A stretch of DNA of 43,393 bases from Bacteroidia bacterium (GCA_014376805.1 JACMQU010000059.1:1-43393), one strand, 5' to 3'; numbered from the stretch's first letter, positions 25,279-35,139 are shown. The notes: generated by a model not told the origin, from the letters alone. Numbers and translations: made by a program.

Positions 25279-26877
25279 ATGATTTATTCAAAAATTCCCC
25301 TTTCAGAAAGCGGCCTTATTTCTCCACTTGTATTAGATTATTTAGCAGGAAATGATAACCTGAGAACTTTTTATAATCAACCCCATTCATTAGTGGGTTA
25401 TGAAGCTCTTATTAAAGAAAAGCAATTTGATGCAATTAAAAGAAACTTATTAATTAAAGTTTTTAATGAACAATATAAAAAAGCTGGAATATCTTTAAAC
25501 TCATATCCTGAAATTGATACCAATATTAAGCTATTGTCTGATCCGAAAACCTATACTATTACTACAGGACATCAATTGTGCTTATATGGTGGACCGCTTT
25601 TCCTAACGTATAAAGTTCTTACTACAATTAAGTTGTGTTCAGAACTTAAAAGGGCTTATCCTGAAAATAATTTTGTTCCTGTTTTATGGCTCGCAAGTGA
25701 AGATCATGACTTTGAAGAAATAAATAATATTTATTTGTTTGGCAAAGATATAAAGTGGTATAAAAATAGTCACCATATGCCAGTTGGCAGACTTGATCTG
25801 GATGGGATGAAGGAAGACATTGAAAGCATTGAAAAGTTAATAGGAACTAATGAAACCGGTAAAAAATGGATTAATCTTATTGAAGACACTTACTTAAAAA
25901 GCAATAATCTTTCTGAAGCCAGCATTAAAATTTTCACAGCACTTTTCAGAGAATTCGGTTTATTGGTTCTTGATCCGGATCAAAGGGAATTTAAGGAAGA
26001 ATTTTCTGCCGTTATGAAATTGGATATACTGGATCAAAATAATTATAAAGTTCAGTTAGAAACGGATAAAATTCTTACAGATAAATATAAGTTACAAATT
26101 AATGCGCGAGAGATAAATTTTTTTTACCTGCATACCACTTTAGGTAGAAAATTAATTAAAAAAGAAGGTAATGGTTTCCACTTGGTAGATAGTGAAGTGC
26201 GTTTTACTTTTGAAGAAATGGAAGAGGAGATAAAAAATTTTCCAGAGAATTTTAGTCCAAATGTTAATCTCAGACCTTTGTATCAGGAAACCATATTACC
26301 CAACCTTGCTTATGTTGGAGGGCCGGCTGAAGTAGCATACTGGCTGCAGTTAAAATCGGTGTTTGATGCAAATGGTATTCAATTTCCTGCTGTTGTTTTA
26401 AGATCTGTAAATTTATTAACCGGAACAAATTTGACAGAGAAAATTGAAAAGACAGGTTTAAAAGTTTCTGATCTGATTGGGAGTGAAGAGAAACTCACAC
26501 AAACCTATTTGAAAAATGTAAGCAATTTTGCTTTTCAAAAAAGCTTTAACGTTATATTAAATGAATTTCAAATATTGATTGATACAAGCAGAAACGTGAA
26601 TAAGGAAGTTTCTAAAAAGTTACTTGAAACAAAATTAAGTTTAAAAGACTTTTTTAATCAATACCATAAGGATTTAAAGCGCAGTGTTGAAAATTCTGAG
26701 GCTGAACAAATTGAGAAAATTATAAAATTGCGAGGGAAAATATATCCCAAAAACACATTTCAGGAAAGAATAGATACCCTTTTGCAGCATGAAGTTACTT
26801 GTAATCGGGATCTGAAAATGGAAATTCTGGAACAAATGGAGATTTTTAATCCTCAACTTACCATTATAAGTATCTGA
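25279..26877 (+). CDS. bshC: bacillithiol biosynthesis cysteine-adding enzyme BshC
   Basis: The 532-residue product shows the BshC blocks TITTGHQLCLYGGPLFLTYK, VPVLWLASEDHDFEEIN, LVLDPD and LPNLAYVGGPAEVAYW, plus a C-terminal coiled coil. BshC adds cysteine to glucosaminyl-malate, the last step of bacillithiol synthesis, so this organism probably uses bacillithiol as a low-molecular-weight thiol; bshA and bshB are not in the window. It starts 12 nt after rimO and likely shares its transcript. It ends 2 nt from the convergent methyltransferase gene. Confidence 0.95.
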   Translation: MIYSKIPLSESGLISPLVLDYLAGNDNLRTFYNQPHSLVGYEALIKEKQFDAIKRNLLIKVFNEQYKKAGISLNSYPEIDTNIKLLSDPKTYTITTGHQLCLYGGPLFLTYKVLTTIKLCSELKRAYPENNFVPVLWLASEDHDFEEINNIYLFGKDIKWYKNSHHMPVGRLDLDGMKEDIESIEKLIGTNETGKKWINLIEDTYLKSNNLSEASIKIFTALFREFGLLVLDPDQREFKEEFSAVMKLDILDQNNYKVQLETDKILTDKYKLQINAREINFFYLHTTLGRKLIKKEGNGFHLVDSEVRFTFEEMEEEIKNFPENFSPNVNLRPLYQETILPNLAYVGGPAEVAYWLQLKSVFDANGIQFPAVVLRSVNLLTGTNLTEKIEKTGLKVSDLIGSEEKLTQTYLKNVSNFAFQKSFNVILNEFQILIDTSRNVNKEVSKKLLETKLSLKDFFNQYHKDLKRSVENSEAEQIEKIIKLRGKIYPKNTFQERIDTLLQHEVTCNRDLKMEILEQMEIFNPQLTIISI

Positions 26878-26879
26878 TT

Positions 26880-27425
26880 TTATTTATTAAATGTAAGTAA
26901 TTGATTGACAAGATGCCAAAGAACTATACCGGCACTAACAGATACATTAAGAGAGTGTTTGGTGCCGAATTGAGGAATTTCGATACTACCTTCACATAAA
27001 TCAATTAATTCTTGGTTTACGCCATCAACCTCATTTCCAAATATCACCGCTAATGCCTGATCAGGCAGGTATTTAAAGTTCTGCAGAAAGATGCCTGAAA
27101 CTGTTTGTTCAATAGCATATACTTTTATTCCTTGAGCCTTTAGTTTTAAGATACATTCTTTTGCATCCTCCATATATTGCCAGTCAATTGATTCTGTTGA
27201 TCCTAAAGCTGTTTTCAAAATTTCTTTGTTAGGCGGCACAGCACTAATACCCGTAAGATAAATCTTGTTAACATTAAAGGCATCGGCCGTCCTGAAAACT
27301 GAACCAATGTTATGACCACTCCGCAAATTATCCAATATGAGTATTAAAGGGAGTTTGGGGTTTGCTTTAAAAGCCTGAAGCGATATCCGGTTTAATTCGT
27401 TGCCTGTACGTTTGCTGTTTTGCAT
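26880..27425 (-). CDS. SpoU/TrmH-type RNA 2'-O-methyltransferase
   Basis: 181 residues with all three SPOUT motifs: LILDNLRSGHNIGSVFRTAD (motif 1), AVIFGNEVDGV (motif 2) and IEIPQFGTKHSLNVSVSAGI (motif 3). It uses SAM to methylate a ribose in tRNA or rRNA through a trefoil-knot fold. It is shorter than RlmB (no N-terminal substrate domain) and nearer the small TrmH/TrmL size; the target nucleotide cannot be told from sequence. The gene is monocistronic and convergent with bshC. Confidence 0.92.
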   Translation of the reverse strand: MQNSKRTGNELNRISLQAFKANPKLPLILILDNLRSGHNIGSVFRTADAFNVNKIYLTGISAVPPNKEILKTALGSTESIDWQYMEDAKECILKLKAQGIKVYAIEQTVSGIFLQNFKYLPDQALAVIFGNEVDGVNQELIDLCEGSIEIPQFGTKHSLNVSVSAGIVLWHLVNQLLTFNK

Positions 27426-27476
27426 ATAATTAGTTGGATTGCGAGTTAAATTAACGTTGTCGGCGAAAATATTTAC

Positions 27477-27506
27477 TTTGTATACATAAAAAAAGGATTA
27501 ATTTTG
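27477..27506 (+). promoter_or_regulatory. promoter of the double-barrel SPOR gene
   Basis: TTTG (27477-27480), 18 nt, then TAATTTTG (27499-27506), a full match to the Bacteroidota consensus. The start codon follows 17 nt later, giving a leader of about 10 nt. Confidence 0.55.
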
Positions 27507-27523
27507 TCGCAAAATCAAACTCT

Positions 27524-29491
27524 ATGAAATTTCGAACAAACTTTACTCAATTAAAAAAAGGAATAGCCTTTCTTTTTCTAATCAGTTTTTCCTTTGGCAG
27601 TTTTGGCCAGAACCTAGGTACAAAATTATCGCTGAATGTGGGTTTGGGAATCCCTGTAACATTTTTCACAGTTAAATCCAATTTAGTTGGAATTTATACC
27701 GGTTCAGCCAGATACTCATTCAATAAAACCTGGTCATTTGAAGCAAGACTGACTTCTAATGTATTTTATGCGAAACCCAATAATCCCGCCAAAGCGGTTT
27801 TAGATGGCACAGCCTCAGACCTGGTTAGTTACAGAACAGCAATGTATGGTTTACATGGGATGGTATATTACAATCTTCATAATATTTTTGGCCTTAACAA
27901 ACGGCCTGAAAGTAATTGGTTACCCTATTTAAATGCGGGTTTTGGCTACCACATTTACAAACCATCCGCTAAATATGTAAATGGTGCCGAGTTTAAATTA
28001 ACTACTTTTGGAAGACCTTGTCGTGATTATCAAATGGGTTTTGGAACACGTTACTTTATAAATTCTACCATGGATTTGTCTGCAGGTGTTGAATACCATT
28101 TTGTTGAAAGTTACTATTTGGATGCAGTTGGTACTGATAAAAAACTGGATAATTTCGTTAATATTTATGCAGGTGTAAACATTAAAATTGGTGCTAAGCC
28201 ATGGAATAATCTGGTTGACTGGTCTCATAAGAACATGGAAGATACCAAGGAAAGTGTTAAGAATTATTCAAAATGGGCGGCAGATTTTACAGTGGGTATA
28301 CCTTACATGTTTACCCCTGTGGGGTATAGTTTTACCGGTATGTTTGGTATAGGTATCAGGCACTCATTTTCTAAATCAATGGGTTTACAGTTAGCTTATA
28401 ATCATGGAAACTTATCGGGCGGACAAACGGTTACTGCCCTTGCACCTGGCACCGGTGGAAATTTTACGGATGCAGAAAAAGTTAAAGATTTTTCAACCAA
28501 AATAAATCAGTACACAGTTAAAGCATTTTTCAATCTCAGAAATCTGGCATCAGAACCGGGTGCAAGAACCAACTGGAACCATTATGCCATCTTAGGCGGT
28601 GGTTATATTTACGGTAATCAGAACGTTACATTTGCTGATGACACAAAAGTTTCTGACGTTAAAGTTTACGCTAAAAGCGGGATTCAGAATATTGTTGTAG
28701 GATATGAAGCAAGGAAGTATTTATCGCACAGCATGGATTTGATAGCCGGTATGGATTTTAGTTTTAATCAGAGTAAGTATTTTGATGCAGCTCCAAACAA
28801 AGCAAGTTTAAATTCTCACTTATATTTACATACAGGAGTAACGTATAAGATAGGCACCAGTAAAGATAAAGAACATATCGATTGGTCTTACGGTACCTAT
28901 AATAATTACAAGGATAAATCGATTCAAATAGAACAAGTACCTGTTATAGAAAAACCTTCAGCACAGGATATACCTAAGATAGATACAGGCATGGCAGTTG
29001 CTCCTCTTGTTGTTGAACCAACCCCTGCTCAACAGCCTATAGAACCAACCCCTGTTACACCAGTGCCACCGCCGGTAGTTACTCCTGAGGTTATTCCTGC
29101 CACACCAACACCAACTCCGCCCCAAGTTGCAAGGCCTGTAAAGCCTGCCCCAAGAGCAGTAAGACCATCGCAAAGACCAACGTCTCCTGCCATAGATAAT
29201 ACAACTCCTTCCACTTACCAAGCTACAAAAGATGTTATTCCTCCACCAATGCGATACAATGTTGTAGTTGCCTGCTATAGTGTTAATAAACTAAGTGTAG
29301 CTGAAGCCTATAGAGTTAAATTAGAAAAGCAAGGTTTTAGTCCAAGTATTTACAGAAGTACAACCAATTCACAAATGTTAAGAATGTCTGTAATTTCGAC
29401 TGACGACAGAACTGAGGCCATAAATACTTTAAGAAGAGCGCGTAAAGAGGTTGAACCTCAGTCATGGATATATTTATACAATAAACAATAG
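27524..29491 (+). CDS. exported protein with two tandem beta-barrel domains and a SPOR domain
   Basis: The 655-residue product starts with a signal peptide (ending SFSFGSFGQ). Two barrel-like domains of similar layout follow, about 30-225 and 245-455, each ending in a KIG strand followed by a DWS motif (NLVDWSHKN, EHIDWSYG). A Pro/Thr/Val-rich linker (about 480-570) follows, then a SPOR-like domain (RYNVVVACYSVNKLSVAEAY ... WIYLYNKQ). SPOR domains bind peptidoglycan lacking stem peptides, so the protein may tie the outer membrane to the septal wall. The duplication of the barrel within one chain is unusual. Barrel assignment is from strand pattern by eye. Confidence 0.8.
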   Translation: MKFRTNFTQLKKGIAFLFLISFSFGSFGQNLGTKLSLNVGLGIPVTFFTVKSNLVGIYTGSARYSFNKTWSFEARLTSNVFYAKPNNPAKAVLDGTASDLVSYRTAMYGLHGMVYYNLHNIFGLNKRPESNWLPYLNAGFGYHIYKPSAKYVNGAEFKLTTFGRPCRDYQMGFGTRYFINSTMDLSAGVEYHFVESYYLDAVGTDKKLDNFVNIYAGVNIKIGAKPWNNLVDWSHKNMEDTKESVKNYSKWAADFTVGIPYMFTPVGYSFTGMFGIGIRHSFSKSMGLQLAYNHGNLSGGQTVTALAPGTGGNFTDAEKVKDFSTKINQYTVKAFFNLRNLASEPGARTNWNHYAILGGGYIYGNQNVTFADDTKVSDVKVYAKSGIQNIVVGYEARKYLSHSMDLIAGMDFSFNQSKYFDAAPNKASLNSHLYLHTGVTYKIGTSKDKEHIDWSYGTYNNYKDKSIQIEQVPVIEKPSAQDIPKIDTGMAVAPLVVEPTPAQQPIEPTPVTPVPPPVVTPEVIPATPTPTPPQVARPVKPAPRAVRPSQRPTSPAIDNTTPSTYQATKDVIPPPMRYNVVVACYSVNKLSVAEAYRVKLEKQGFSPSIYRSTTNSQMLRMSVISTDDRTEAINTLRRARKEVEPQSWIYLYNKQ

Positions 29492-29577
29492 ATTGTAGAT
29501 AACTGAACCGGCTTTATATCTTAGTTCTCATGTATTGGTGTACCTTAGCAGATAAATTGTCTGTTAATTCCCATTAT

Positions 29578-31053
29578 ATGAGAACTAATTTTTTTATAAT
29601 ACTGTTGGTCATTCTATCTTATTCTGTTGCTGCGCAGAATAAAGGGAGAAAACCTCCCAAACCAGCAACAACCAAGGAAGGTAGATTAGCGTCTCCGGAT
29701 ATGAGTGTAATAAATGGTGATAACGGTAATAAAGTTGGTCAACCAGCAGTAAAGCCTGGAGATACATCAAATATTATCCCCCCTGTAAATTACTCAAAGT
29801 TGTCATTTGGACTTAATTACGGTCTGCCTTTTTTTGCAGGCGACGTGCCAATGGATGTTACCTCGGCAGGATACGGAGGGTATATAAAATATTCCTTCAA
29901 TCATGTTATGGGAATTCGTGCCCAATATTTACAGGGTAAGATTTATGGGGCAACAAGTAATAGTAATACGTTTATAGATAGTACCAAGTTTGTAAGTAAT
30001 ATCAGTAATATAAATCTTCAGCTCATTTTTAATGTAGGAAGTGTTGATTACAGAAACAGTTTTCCCAGAAATAATTTTTACTTTGGTGTGGGAATTGGCA
30101 TGCAAATTAACAATGCCAGTAAAAACGTACCAGATTCAGTGAAAATAACTAATAATAGAAGTTATACAGGTAACAATGTAACCTTACCATTAAGTTTTGG
30201 GTTCAAAAGAAAAATTACAAAGAATTTTGATGTTGGTGCAGAGGTGACACTTATACTGAGTGGAAATAATATGATAGACCTTACCAATACAGGAGCTTTG
30301 CCTGACCTTGTTGGATATGGATTGGTTAGTGTTGTTTATAACTTAACAACGGCTAAAAAACCAAAGCATATAGATTGGAGTAATCCGATTAACAAAATTT
30401 ATATGGACTTGATGGAGGCAACAGACAAGGCGAACGCCATGAAAAATGATGCTGATAAAGATGGTATTCCTGATGCTTTGGATCAGGAACCTAATACTAA
30501 GCCCGGTTATAAAGTGGATTCTAAGGGAGTAACCTTAGACAGTGATAATGATGGAATTCCAGATACGATAGACCCGGATCCAAATGGGTTTAAACAATTA
30601 CTTGGATTATACTTTCCAACGTTTAATGATGGTGTTGATTCATCTGGAAAAGGATATTATGAGTTTAATGATTCTGTGCCACATGATGAGTTTGTTACCA
30701 TATCAAAAAGTGGCTATGGCTTACCCTCAATTTCTTTCCCGCCGAATGGATTTACGATGCATGTTGAGCAATTTAATTTATTACAACAAGTAGCACGTAT
30801 ATTAATGATTGATACTTCGGCATCTCTTGTAATTATTGGTCATGCAGATAATAACAAGCCAAACCTTACTCAGCTAACCTTAGCCGAACGCAGGGCACTA
30901 GAAGTTAAGCGAAAACTTTTTAAGATTTATGAGCTTGATGAAAAAAGATTACTGGTATTTTCTGAGAAGGATCCATATATCCAAAAATACCAGTTAAGTA
31001 CAGAAGGTTTAAACCGTAAAGTTGAATTTAAAATCATCAGAAGGAAAAGATAA
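29578..31053 (+). CDS. OmpA-like outer-membrane protein with thrombospondin type 3 repeats
   Basis: ATG 29578 opens a signal peptide (MRTNFFIILLVILSYSVAAQ); an in-frame ATG at 29530 gives a polar prefix and is rejected. A barrel domain (about 75-270) ends with KKPKHIDWSNP, the same closing motif as in the upstream protein. Calcium-binding repeats follow (DADKDGIPDALDQEP, DSDNDGIPDTIDPDP), then an OmpA-type peptidoglycan-binding domain with IIGHADNN, LAERRALEV and GLNRKVEFKI. It anchors the outer membrane to the cell wall. It lies 86 nt after the SPOR gene and may be a diverged duplicate of its barrel part. Confidence 0.88.
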   Translation: MRTNFFIILLVILSYSVAAQNKGRKPPKPATTKEGRLASPDMSVINGDNGNKVGQPAVKPGDTSNIIPPVNYSKLSFGLNYGLPFFAGDVPMDVTSAGYGGYIKYSFNHVMGIRAQYLQGKIYGATSNSNTFIDSTKFVSNISNINLQLIFNVGSVDYRNSFPRNNFYFGVGIGMQINNASKNVPDSVKITNNRSYTGNNVTLPLSFGFKRKITKNFDVGAEVTLILSGNNMIDLTNTGALPDLVGYGLVSVVYNLTTAKKPKHIDWSNPINKIYMDLMEATDKANAMKNDADKDGIPDALDQEPNTKPGYKVDSKGVTLDSDNDGIPDTIDPDPNGFKQLLGLYFPTFNDGVDSSGKGYYEFNDSVPHDEFVTISKSGYGLPSISFPPNGFTMHVEQFNLLQQVARILMIDTSASLVIIGHADNNKPNLTQLTLAERRALEVKRKLFKIYELDEKRLLVFSEKDPYIQKYQLSTEGLNRKVEFKIIRRKR

Positions 31054-31073
31054 TGGATAAGTAAGGTTATTAG

Positions 31074-31108
31074 AAAAAGCAGTTCTAAAGGGAGCTGCTT
31101 TTTTTTTT
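31074..31108 (+). terminator. rho-independent terminator after the OmpA-like gene
   Basis: AAAAAGCAG pairs with CTGCTTTTT, with three further inner pairs (one wobble) and a run of ten T. It lies 20 nt after the stop codon. Confidence 0.8.
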
Positions 31109-31220
31109 ATGGAATTAAATATAATCAGGCAAAATAAACTTATAACTGTCTCATTGCCGTATTTGCAGGGGTTTACTTAACGCCAGATTATCCGTTTATA
31201 GCCTTACGCTAAAGCAGTTT

Positions 31221-31937
31221 TTATTCCCATGGAAGTTTACCGATTTTATGCATGTACCGGGCAATCAGAACCTGTTTTTTTCTGATGTATTTTGATGGCT
31301 TATTTGCCCTCCATCTGCGGGGGTTTGGGTAACAAGCTGCAATGGATGCTGCTTCTGTATTGCTGAGCTTGTAAGCAGGCTTATTGAAGAAGAATAATGC
31401 TGCGGCCTCAGCTCCATAAACACCGTTACCCATTTCAATTATATTCAGGTAAACTTCAAGAATTCTTTTTTTAGTCCATAATACTTCGAGACAAACAGTA
31501 ACATATACTTCAAGACCTTTTCTGACCCAACTTCTGGAAGGAGTGAAAAATAAGTTCTTAGCAGTTTGCTGGGTAATTGTGCTGGCACCTCTTGGTTTTT
31601 TGCCCCTGCTGAAACTCTTTTTAATGGATTCAAAAATTTGTTCAAAATCAAAACCATAATGTTTAAAAAACATGGGATCTTCTGCGGTAAGACTTGCCAG
31701 GCAGATATTGCTTCCAAGATTTTCAATACATTCCCAATCTTTTTTAAGCCTTACCGGATCATCTCCAAAAGCCTGTTCAAAAAAACGAATAACAGGAAGT
31801 GGAGTTATAGGTACGGGTACTATTCTGTAAATGATAATCAGAAAAAGACTAAGCTGGAAAGCAAGCCAGATAATTTTAACTAACCAGGTTTTTAGTTGTT
31901 GAAATTTTTTAGTTACTGCTTTTGTAGTTTTTCCCAT
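31221..31937 (-). CDS. mtgA: monofunctional biosynthetic peptidoglycan transglycosylase
   Basis: A GT51 domain: catalytic Glu in TAEDPMFFKHYGFDFEQI, RGASTITQQTAKNLFF, then KKRILEVYLNIIEMGNGVYG with the second acidic site. One N-terminal membrane helix (WLVKIIWLAFQLSLFLIII) holds it in the inner membrane, where it polymerises lipid II. No transpeptidase domain follows, which separates MtgA from class A PBPs. ATG 31937 (MGKTTK) is preferred to an upstream ATG at 31952. The gene is monocistronic, divergent from the phosphoesterase gene. Confidence 0.94.
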   Translation of the reverse strand: MGKTTKAVTKKFQQLKTWLVKIIWLAFQLSLFLIIIYRIVPVPITPLPVIRFFEQAFGDDPVRLKKDWECIENLGSNICLASLTAEDPMFFKHYGFDFEQIFESIKKSFSRGKKPRGASTITQQTAKNLFFTPSRSWVRKGLEVYVTVCLEVLWTKKRILEVYLNIIEMGNGVYGAEAAALFFFNKPAYKLSNTEAASIAACYPNPRRWRANKPSKYIRKKQVLIARYMHKIGKLPWE

Positions 31938-32085
31938 AATATAGTTGTGCAAGTTTACTAAAGTATTTGGATTTAGTACTTTTAGTATTTACACATCTTT
32001 TTAGACCTGAATCAAATTAAATACTGAGAAGTTTATATGCAGAATTTGGCAAACTGATTTAAATTAAAATATGAAATGATAAAGT

Positions 32086-32093
32086 TATATTTG
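32086..32093 (+). promoter_or_regulatory. candidate -7 element for the phosphoesterase gene
   Basis: TATATTTG matches TAnnTTTG 67 nt before the start codon. No TTG is found at the usual -33 distance. Confidence 0.3.
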
Positions 32094-32159
32094 AGAAATC
32101 AGATAACGTCCTTCTTTTTAATGCGGAAGCAGATTTGTTTTACAATATAAATTTTTTGA

Positions 32160-33464
32160 ATGCAGTCATTTAAATTAAAAGTTTTTTTGGGTACTATATT
32201 GTTTACCCTATTGGTTGATATGTATGTTTGGCAGGCCATTAAACTCCTTATTAAAGAGAAAGCGGGTTGGTATCAGAAAATGATTACCCTATTATTTTGG
32301 TCGGTACCAGCAATAATATTAGTAATTTTTACCACCAATATGTTTATCGGGTATTTAGATGTACACAAAACATTACGAACCTACTTTTTAGGTTTTTTTG
32401 TAATCATATATGCATCTAAACTTATTACATTTTTGTTTCTGATTATTGATGATGTTAAACGCTTATTTATTTTAATATGGCGATTAATAGAGCGTTATCT
32501 TTTAAGAGAGAAGAAGGATGCTGAAGAAGAAGAAATGAAGGAGGCCATTGATCCTGAAAAAAAGAAAATAAATCGATCTGAGTTTATTGCAAGAGCGGGA
32601 ATTTTAGCTGGATCAGTTCCATTTATTATGTTATCGCGAGGCATGGTTAGTGGCGCTTATAAGTATCAGGTGAGACGGGTAAACCTTGTATTGCCAAACT
32701 TGCCTGAAGCTTTTGATGGTTTAAAAATGCTTCAGATTTCAGATGTTCATAGTGGGAGTTTCACAGATAAAGATGCGGTTTACAAAGGTATTAGAATGAT
32801 AAAAGAACAGAAGGCTAATGTGGTTTTTTTTACCGGAGATTTCGTTAACAACCGATCTAATGAAGCTAATGAATGGGTAGAAATGTTTTCTGAAATTAAG
32901 GCACCCATGGGCGTATTCTCTATCTTAGGTAACCATGATTATGGAGATTATGTTACAGATTGGAAAAGTCCTGAGGCGAAAGCACAAAACCTGACAGACC
33001 TTGTGGATATTCATAAAAACATGGGATGGCATCTGATGCGCAATGAGCATGTAATTTTAGAAAAGGAGAATAAAAGAATAGGTTTGATAGGGGTGGAAAA
33101 CTGGGGAGATAGGGGCAGGTTTCAAAAGTTTGGAGATATTGATAAGGCGCAGGCAGGTATGCCGGAAGTTCCGGTAAAGATTTTGCTTTCGCATGATCCC
33201 AGTCATTTTGATACCATAGTATGCAAGCAACATATGGATATAGACCTCACCTTATCCGGACATACCCATGGTTTTCAATTTGGAATTGAGTTAGGCGATT
33301 TTCGCTGGAGTCCTTCACAATATATCTACCCGCATTGGGCAGATTTATATAAAATAGAAAAACAAATGTTGTATGTGAATCGCGGATATGGCTTTCTTGG
33401 TTACCCCGGAAGAATAGGAATTTTGCCGGAAATTACTTTGATAACACTGCGTAAAACAGCTTAA
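32160..33464 (+). CDS. membrane-anchored calcineurin-type metallophosphoesterase
   Basis: Three or four N-terminal hydrophobic helices (residues 1-125) are followed by a charged linker, then RSEFIARAGILAGSVPFIML, and a phosphoesterase domain with all metal motifs: ISDVHSG, TGDFVNN, GNHDYG, LSHDP and SGHTHG. This resembles the YkoQ/YaeI group (UDP-diacylglucosamine- or lipid-related phosphoesterases). The RxxFIxRAGILAG segment looks like a degenerate Tat-type signal, so the catalytic domain may lie outside the cytoplasm. The substrate is unknown. The gene is monocistronic and nearly abuts nadE (6-nt gap, convergent). Confidence 0.9.
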   Translation: MQSFKLKVFLGTILFTLLVDMYVWQAIKLLIKEKAGWYQKMITLLFWSVPAIILVIFTTNMFIGYLDVHKTLRTYFLGFFVIIYASKLITFLFLIIDDVKRLFILIWRLIERYLLREKKDAEEEEMKEAIDPEKKKINRSEFIARAGILAGSVPFIMLSRGMVSGAYKYQVRRVNLVLPNLPEAFDGLKMLQISDVHSGSFTDKDAVYKGIRMIKEQKANVVFFTGDFVNNRSNEANEWVEMFSEIKAPMGVFSILGNHDYGDYVTDWKSPEAKAQNLTDLVDIHKNMGWHLMRNEHVILEKENKRIGLIGVENWGDRGRFQKFGDIDKAQAGMPEVPVKILLSHDPSHFDTIVCKQHMDIDLTLSGHTHGFQFGIELGDFRWSPSQYIYPHWADLYKIEKQMLYVNRGYGFLGYPGRIGILPEITLITLRKTA

Positions 33465-33470
33465 TTTAAT

Positions 33471-35126
33471 TTAACTTAAATATTTACCTGATATAGGCAC
33501 TCTGCGGCCAGGGCCAAATGCTTTTTGAGATACTCTAAGAACAGGAGGTGCCTGCCATCGTTTCCATTCATTTATATTAACCATTTTTAAAATTTTTTTA
33601 ACCAGGTCCGGTTCAAAGCCATGATCAATAATTTGCTGAATACCTTTGGTTTCTTCTATATAATGAAATAGTATGGAATCAAGGATATCATATGGAGGGA
33701 GGCTGTCACTATCTTTCTGATCCGGGCGAAGTTCTGCAGAAGGTTCTTTATTGATAATATTAACAGGGATGATTTCCTCTTTTCGATTGATGTGATTAGC
33801 CAGTTGATAGATTTCTGTTTTATATAAATCTCCAATAACAGAAATGCCGCCACACATATCACCATACAAAGTACCATAACCAACGGCCAGTTCACTTTTA
33901 TTACTTGTATTTAACAAGATGTATCCAAATTTATTTGCAAGTGCCATGAGTATTACAGCCCTGGAGCGGGATTGCATATTTTCTTCGGTAAGTCCGAAAG
34001 GAGTGTCTTTAAAATAGGGTTGAAGGGTATCTGATAATGTTTGAAAAGTTTTTTCTATAGATATTATATTTTGTTTGATCCCAAGCCTTGCAGCAAGCAG
34101 CAGACTATCGTTAACAGAATGTTCGCTGCTATACTGGGAGGGCATCATTACAGCCCAGACATTATCAGGCCCTAGCGCTTTTGTTGCCAGGTAAACTACC
34201 AGTGCCGAATCAATACCTCCTGATAAACCAATGACTGCTTTTTTAAATCCAAGTTTATCAAAATATTGTTTTATTCCAAGAGTTAAAGCAATTTCAATAT
34301 CTGCATACTTATTTCGTATACCTGTTAAGGTGCTGATTGCGTCACAAAGATCTATACTTAAATTTTCTTTTACCGTTAACTGGTAAGTCTTTTGATCTTC
34401 AGAAAAATATTGAAGTTCATCAAAAATATTACCCGTTGCATCAACCACACAACTTCCACCATCAAAAATGAGGTGCGTTTGTGCACCAACATGGTTAACA
34501 TAAAATACAGGAAGCTGGTATTTTAAAGCATTTATTTTTAAAACATTCTGACGTGTTTCTATTTGTGTTTTTGAATAGGGGGAGGCAGCGATGTTAATAA
34601 TAAAGTCTGGATTCTCACTGATTAATACATCCATTGGTGCTTTTATGTACATTGGATTATCATTGATATTCCAGAGATCCTCGCAGATTGTTAAAGCAAT
34701 TTTATAATTTTTATAAGTAATTATATGATGTAAAGTACCGGGTTCAAAATATCTGTTCTCATCAAAAATATCATAGTTAGGCAGGAGTGTTTTATTAACA
34801 ATATGTTGCACCTTACCATCAACCAAAAAGTATGCTGAATTATAAAGATCTTTACCATGAACTACAGGATTAACTGTGGGTGAACCAACAATGGCAGCAA
34901 TGTTTGTGCAATGTGCAGCTATTTCAATGATGCTTTTTTGCGCCAGAGAAATAAAATCCTGAAATTGCAGAAAGTCTCTTGCAGGGTAACCACAGGTTGC
35001 CAGTTCTGCAAATACAATAAGATCAGAGCCACACTTTTTAGCCTCATTGATCGCATTGATCATCTTTTTAGTGTTCGTGCTAAAGTTACCCGTATGAAAA
35101 CTTAACTGGGAGAGGGTTATCTTCAC
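33471..35126 (-). CDS. nadE: glutamine-dependent NAD+ synthetase
   Basis: 551 residues: an N-terminal nitrilase-like glutaminase domain with the triad E41, K112 and C148 (in ALTICEDLW), and a C-terminal synthetase domain with the ATP-pyrophosphatase P loop LSGGIDSALV (SGGIDS at 302-307), NTSNKSELAVGYGTLYGD and the closing RVPISGKYLS. It converts deamido-NAD to NAD with glutamine as nitrogen source. It starts 13 nt after the barrel gene on the same strand, so the two probably form an operon. Closeness to gldB is a recurrent Bacteroidota arrangement. Confidence 0.97.
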   Translation of the reverse strand: MKITLSQLSFHTGNFSTNTKKMINAINEAKKCGSDLIVFAELATCGYPARDFLQFQDFISLAQKSIIEIAAHCTNIAAIVGSPTVNPVVHGKDLYNSAYFLVDGKVQHIVNKTLLPNYDIFDENRYFEPGTLHHIITYKNYKIALTICEDLWNINDNPMYIKAPMDVLISENPDFIINIAASPYSKTQIETRQNVLKINALKYQLPVFYVNHVGAQTHLIFDGGSCVVDATGNIFDELQYFSEDQKTYQLTVKENLSIDLCDAISTLTGIRNKYADIEIALTLGIKQYFDKLGFKKAVIGLSGGIDSALVVYLATKALGPDNVWAVMMPSQYSSEHSVNDSLLLAARLGIKQNIISIEKTFQTLSDTLQPYFKDTPFGLTEENMQSRSRAVILMALANKFGYILLNTSNKSELAVGYGTLYGDMCGGISVIGDLYKTEIYQLANHINRKEEIIPVNIINKEPSAELRPDQKDSDSLPPYDILDSILFHYIEETKGIQQIIDHGFEPDLVKKILKMVNINEWKRWQAPPVLRVSQKAFGPGRRVPISGKYLS

Positions 35127-35139
35127 CTTTAATTTTTAT

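Noticed and set aside
28958..29221. Minus-strand Gly/Trp-rich open frames
   Set aside because: They are the complement of the Pro/Thr-rich linker codons of the SPOR protein.
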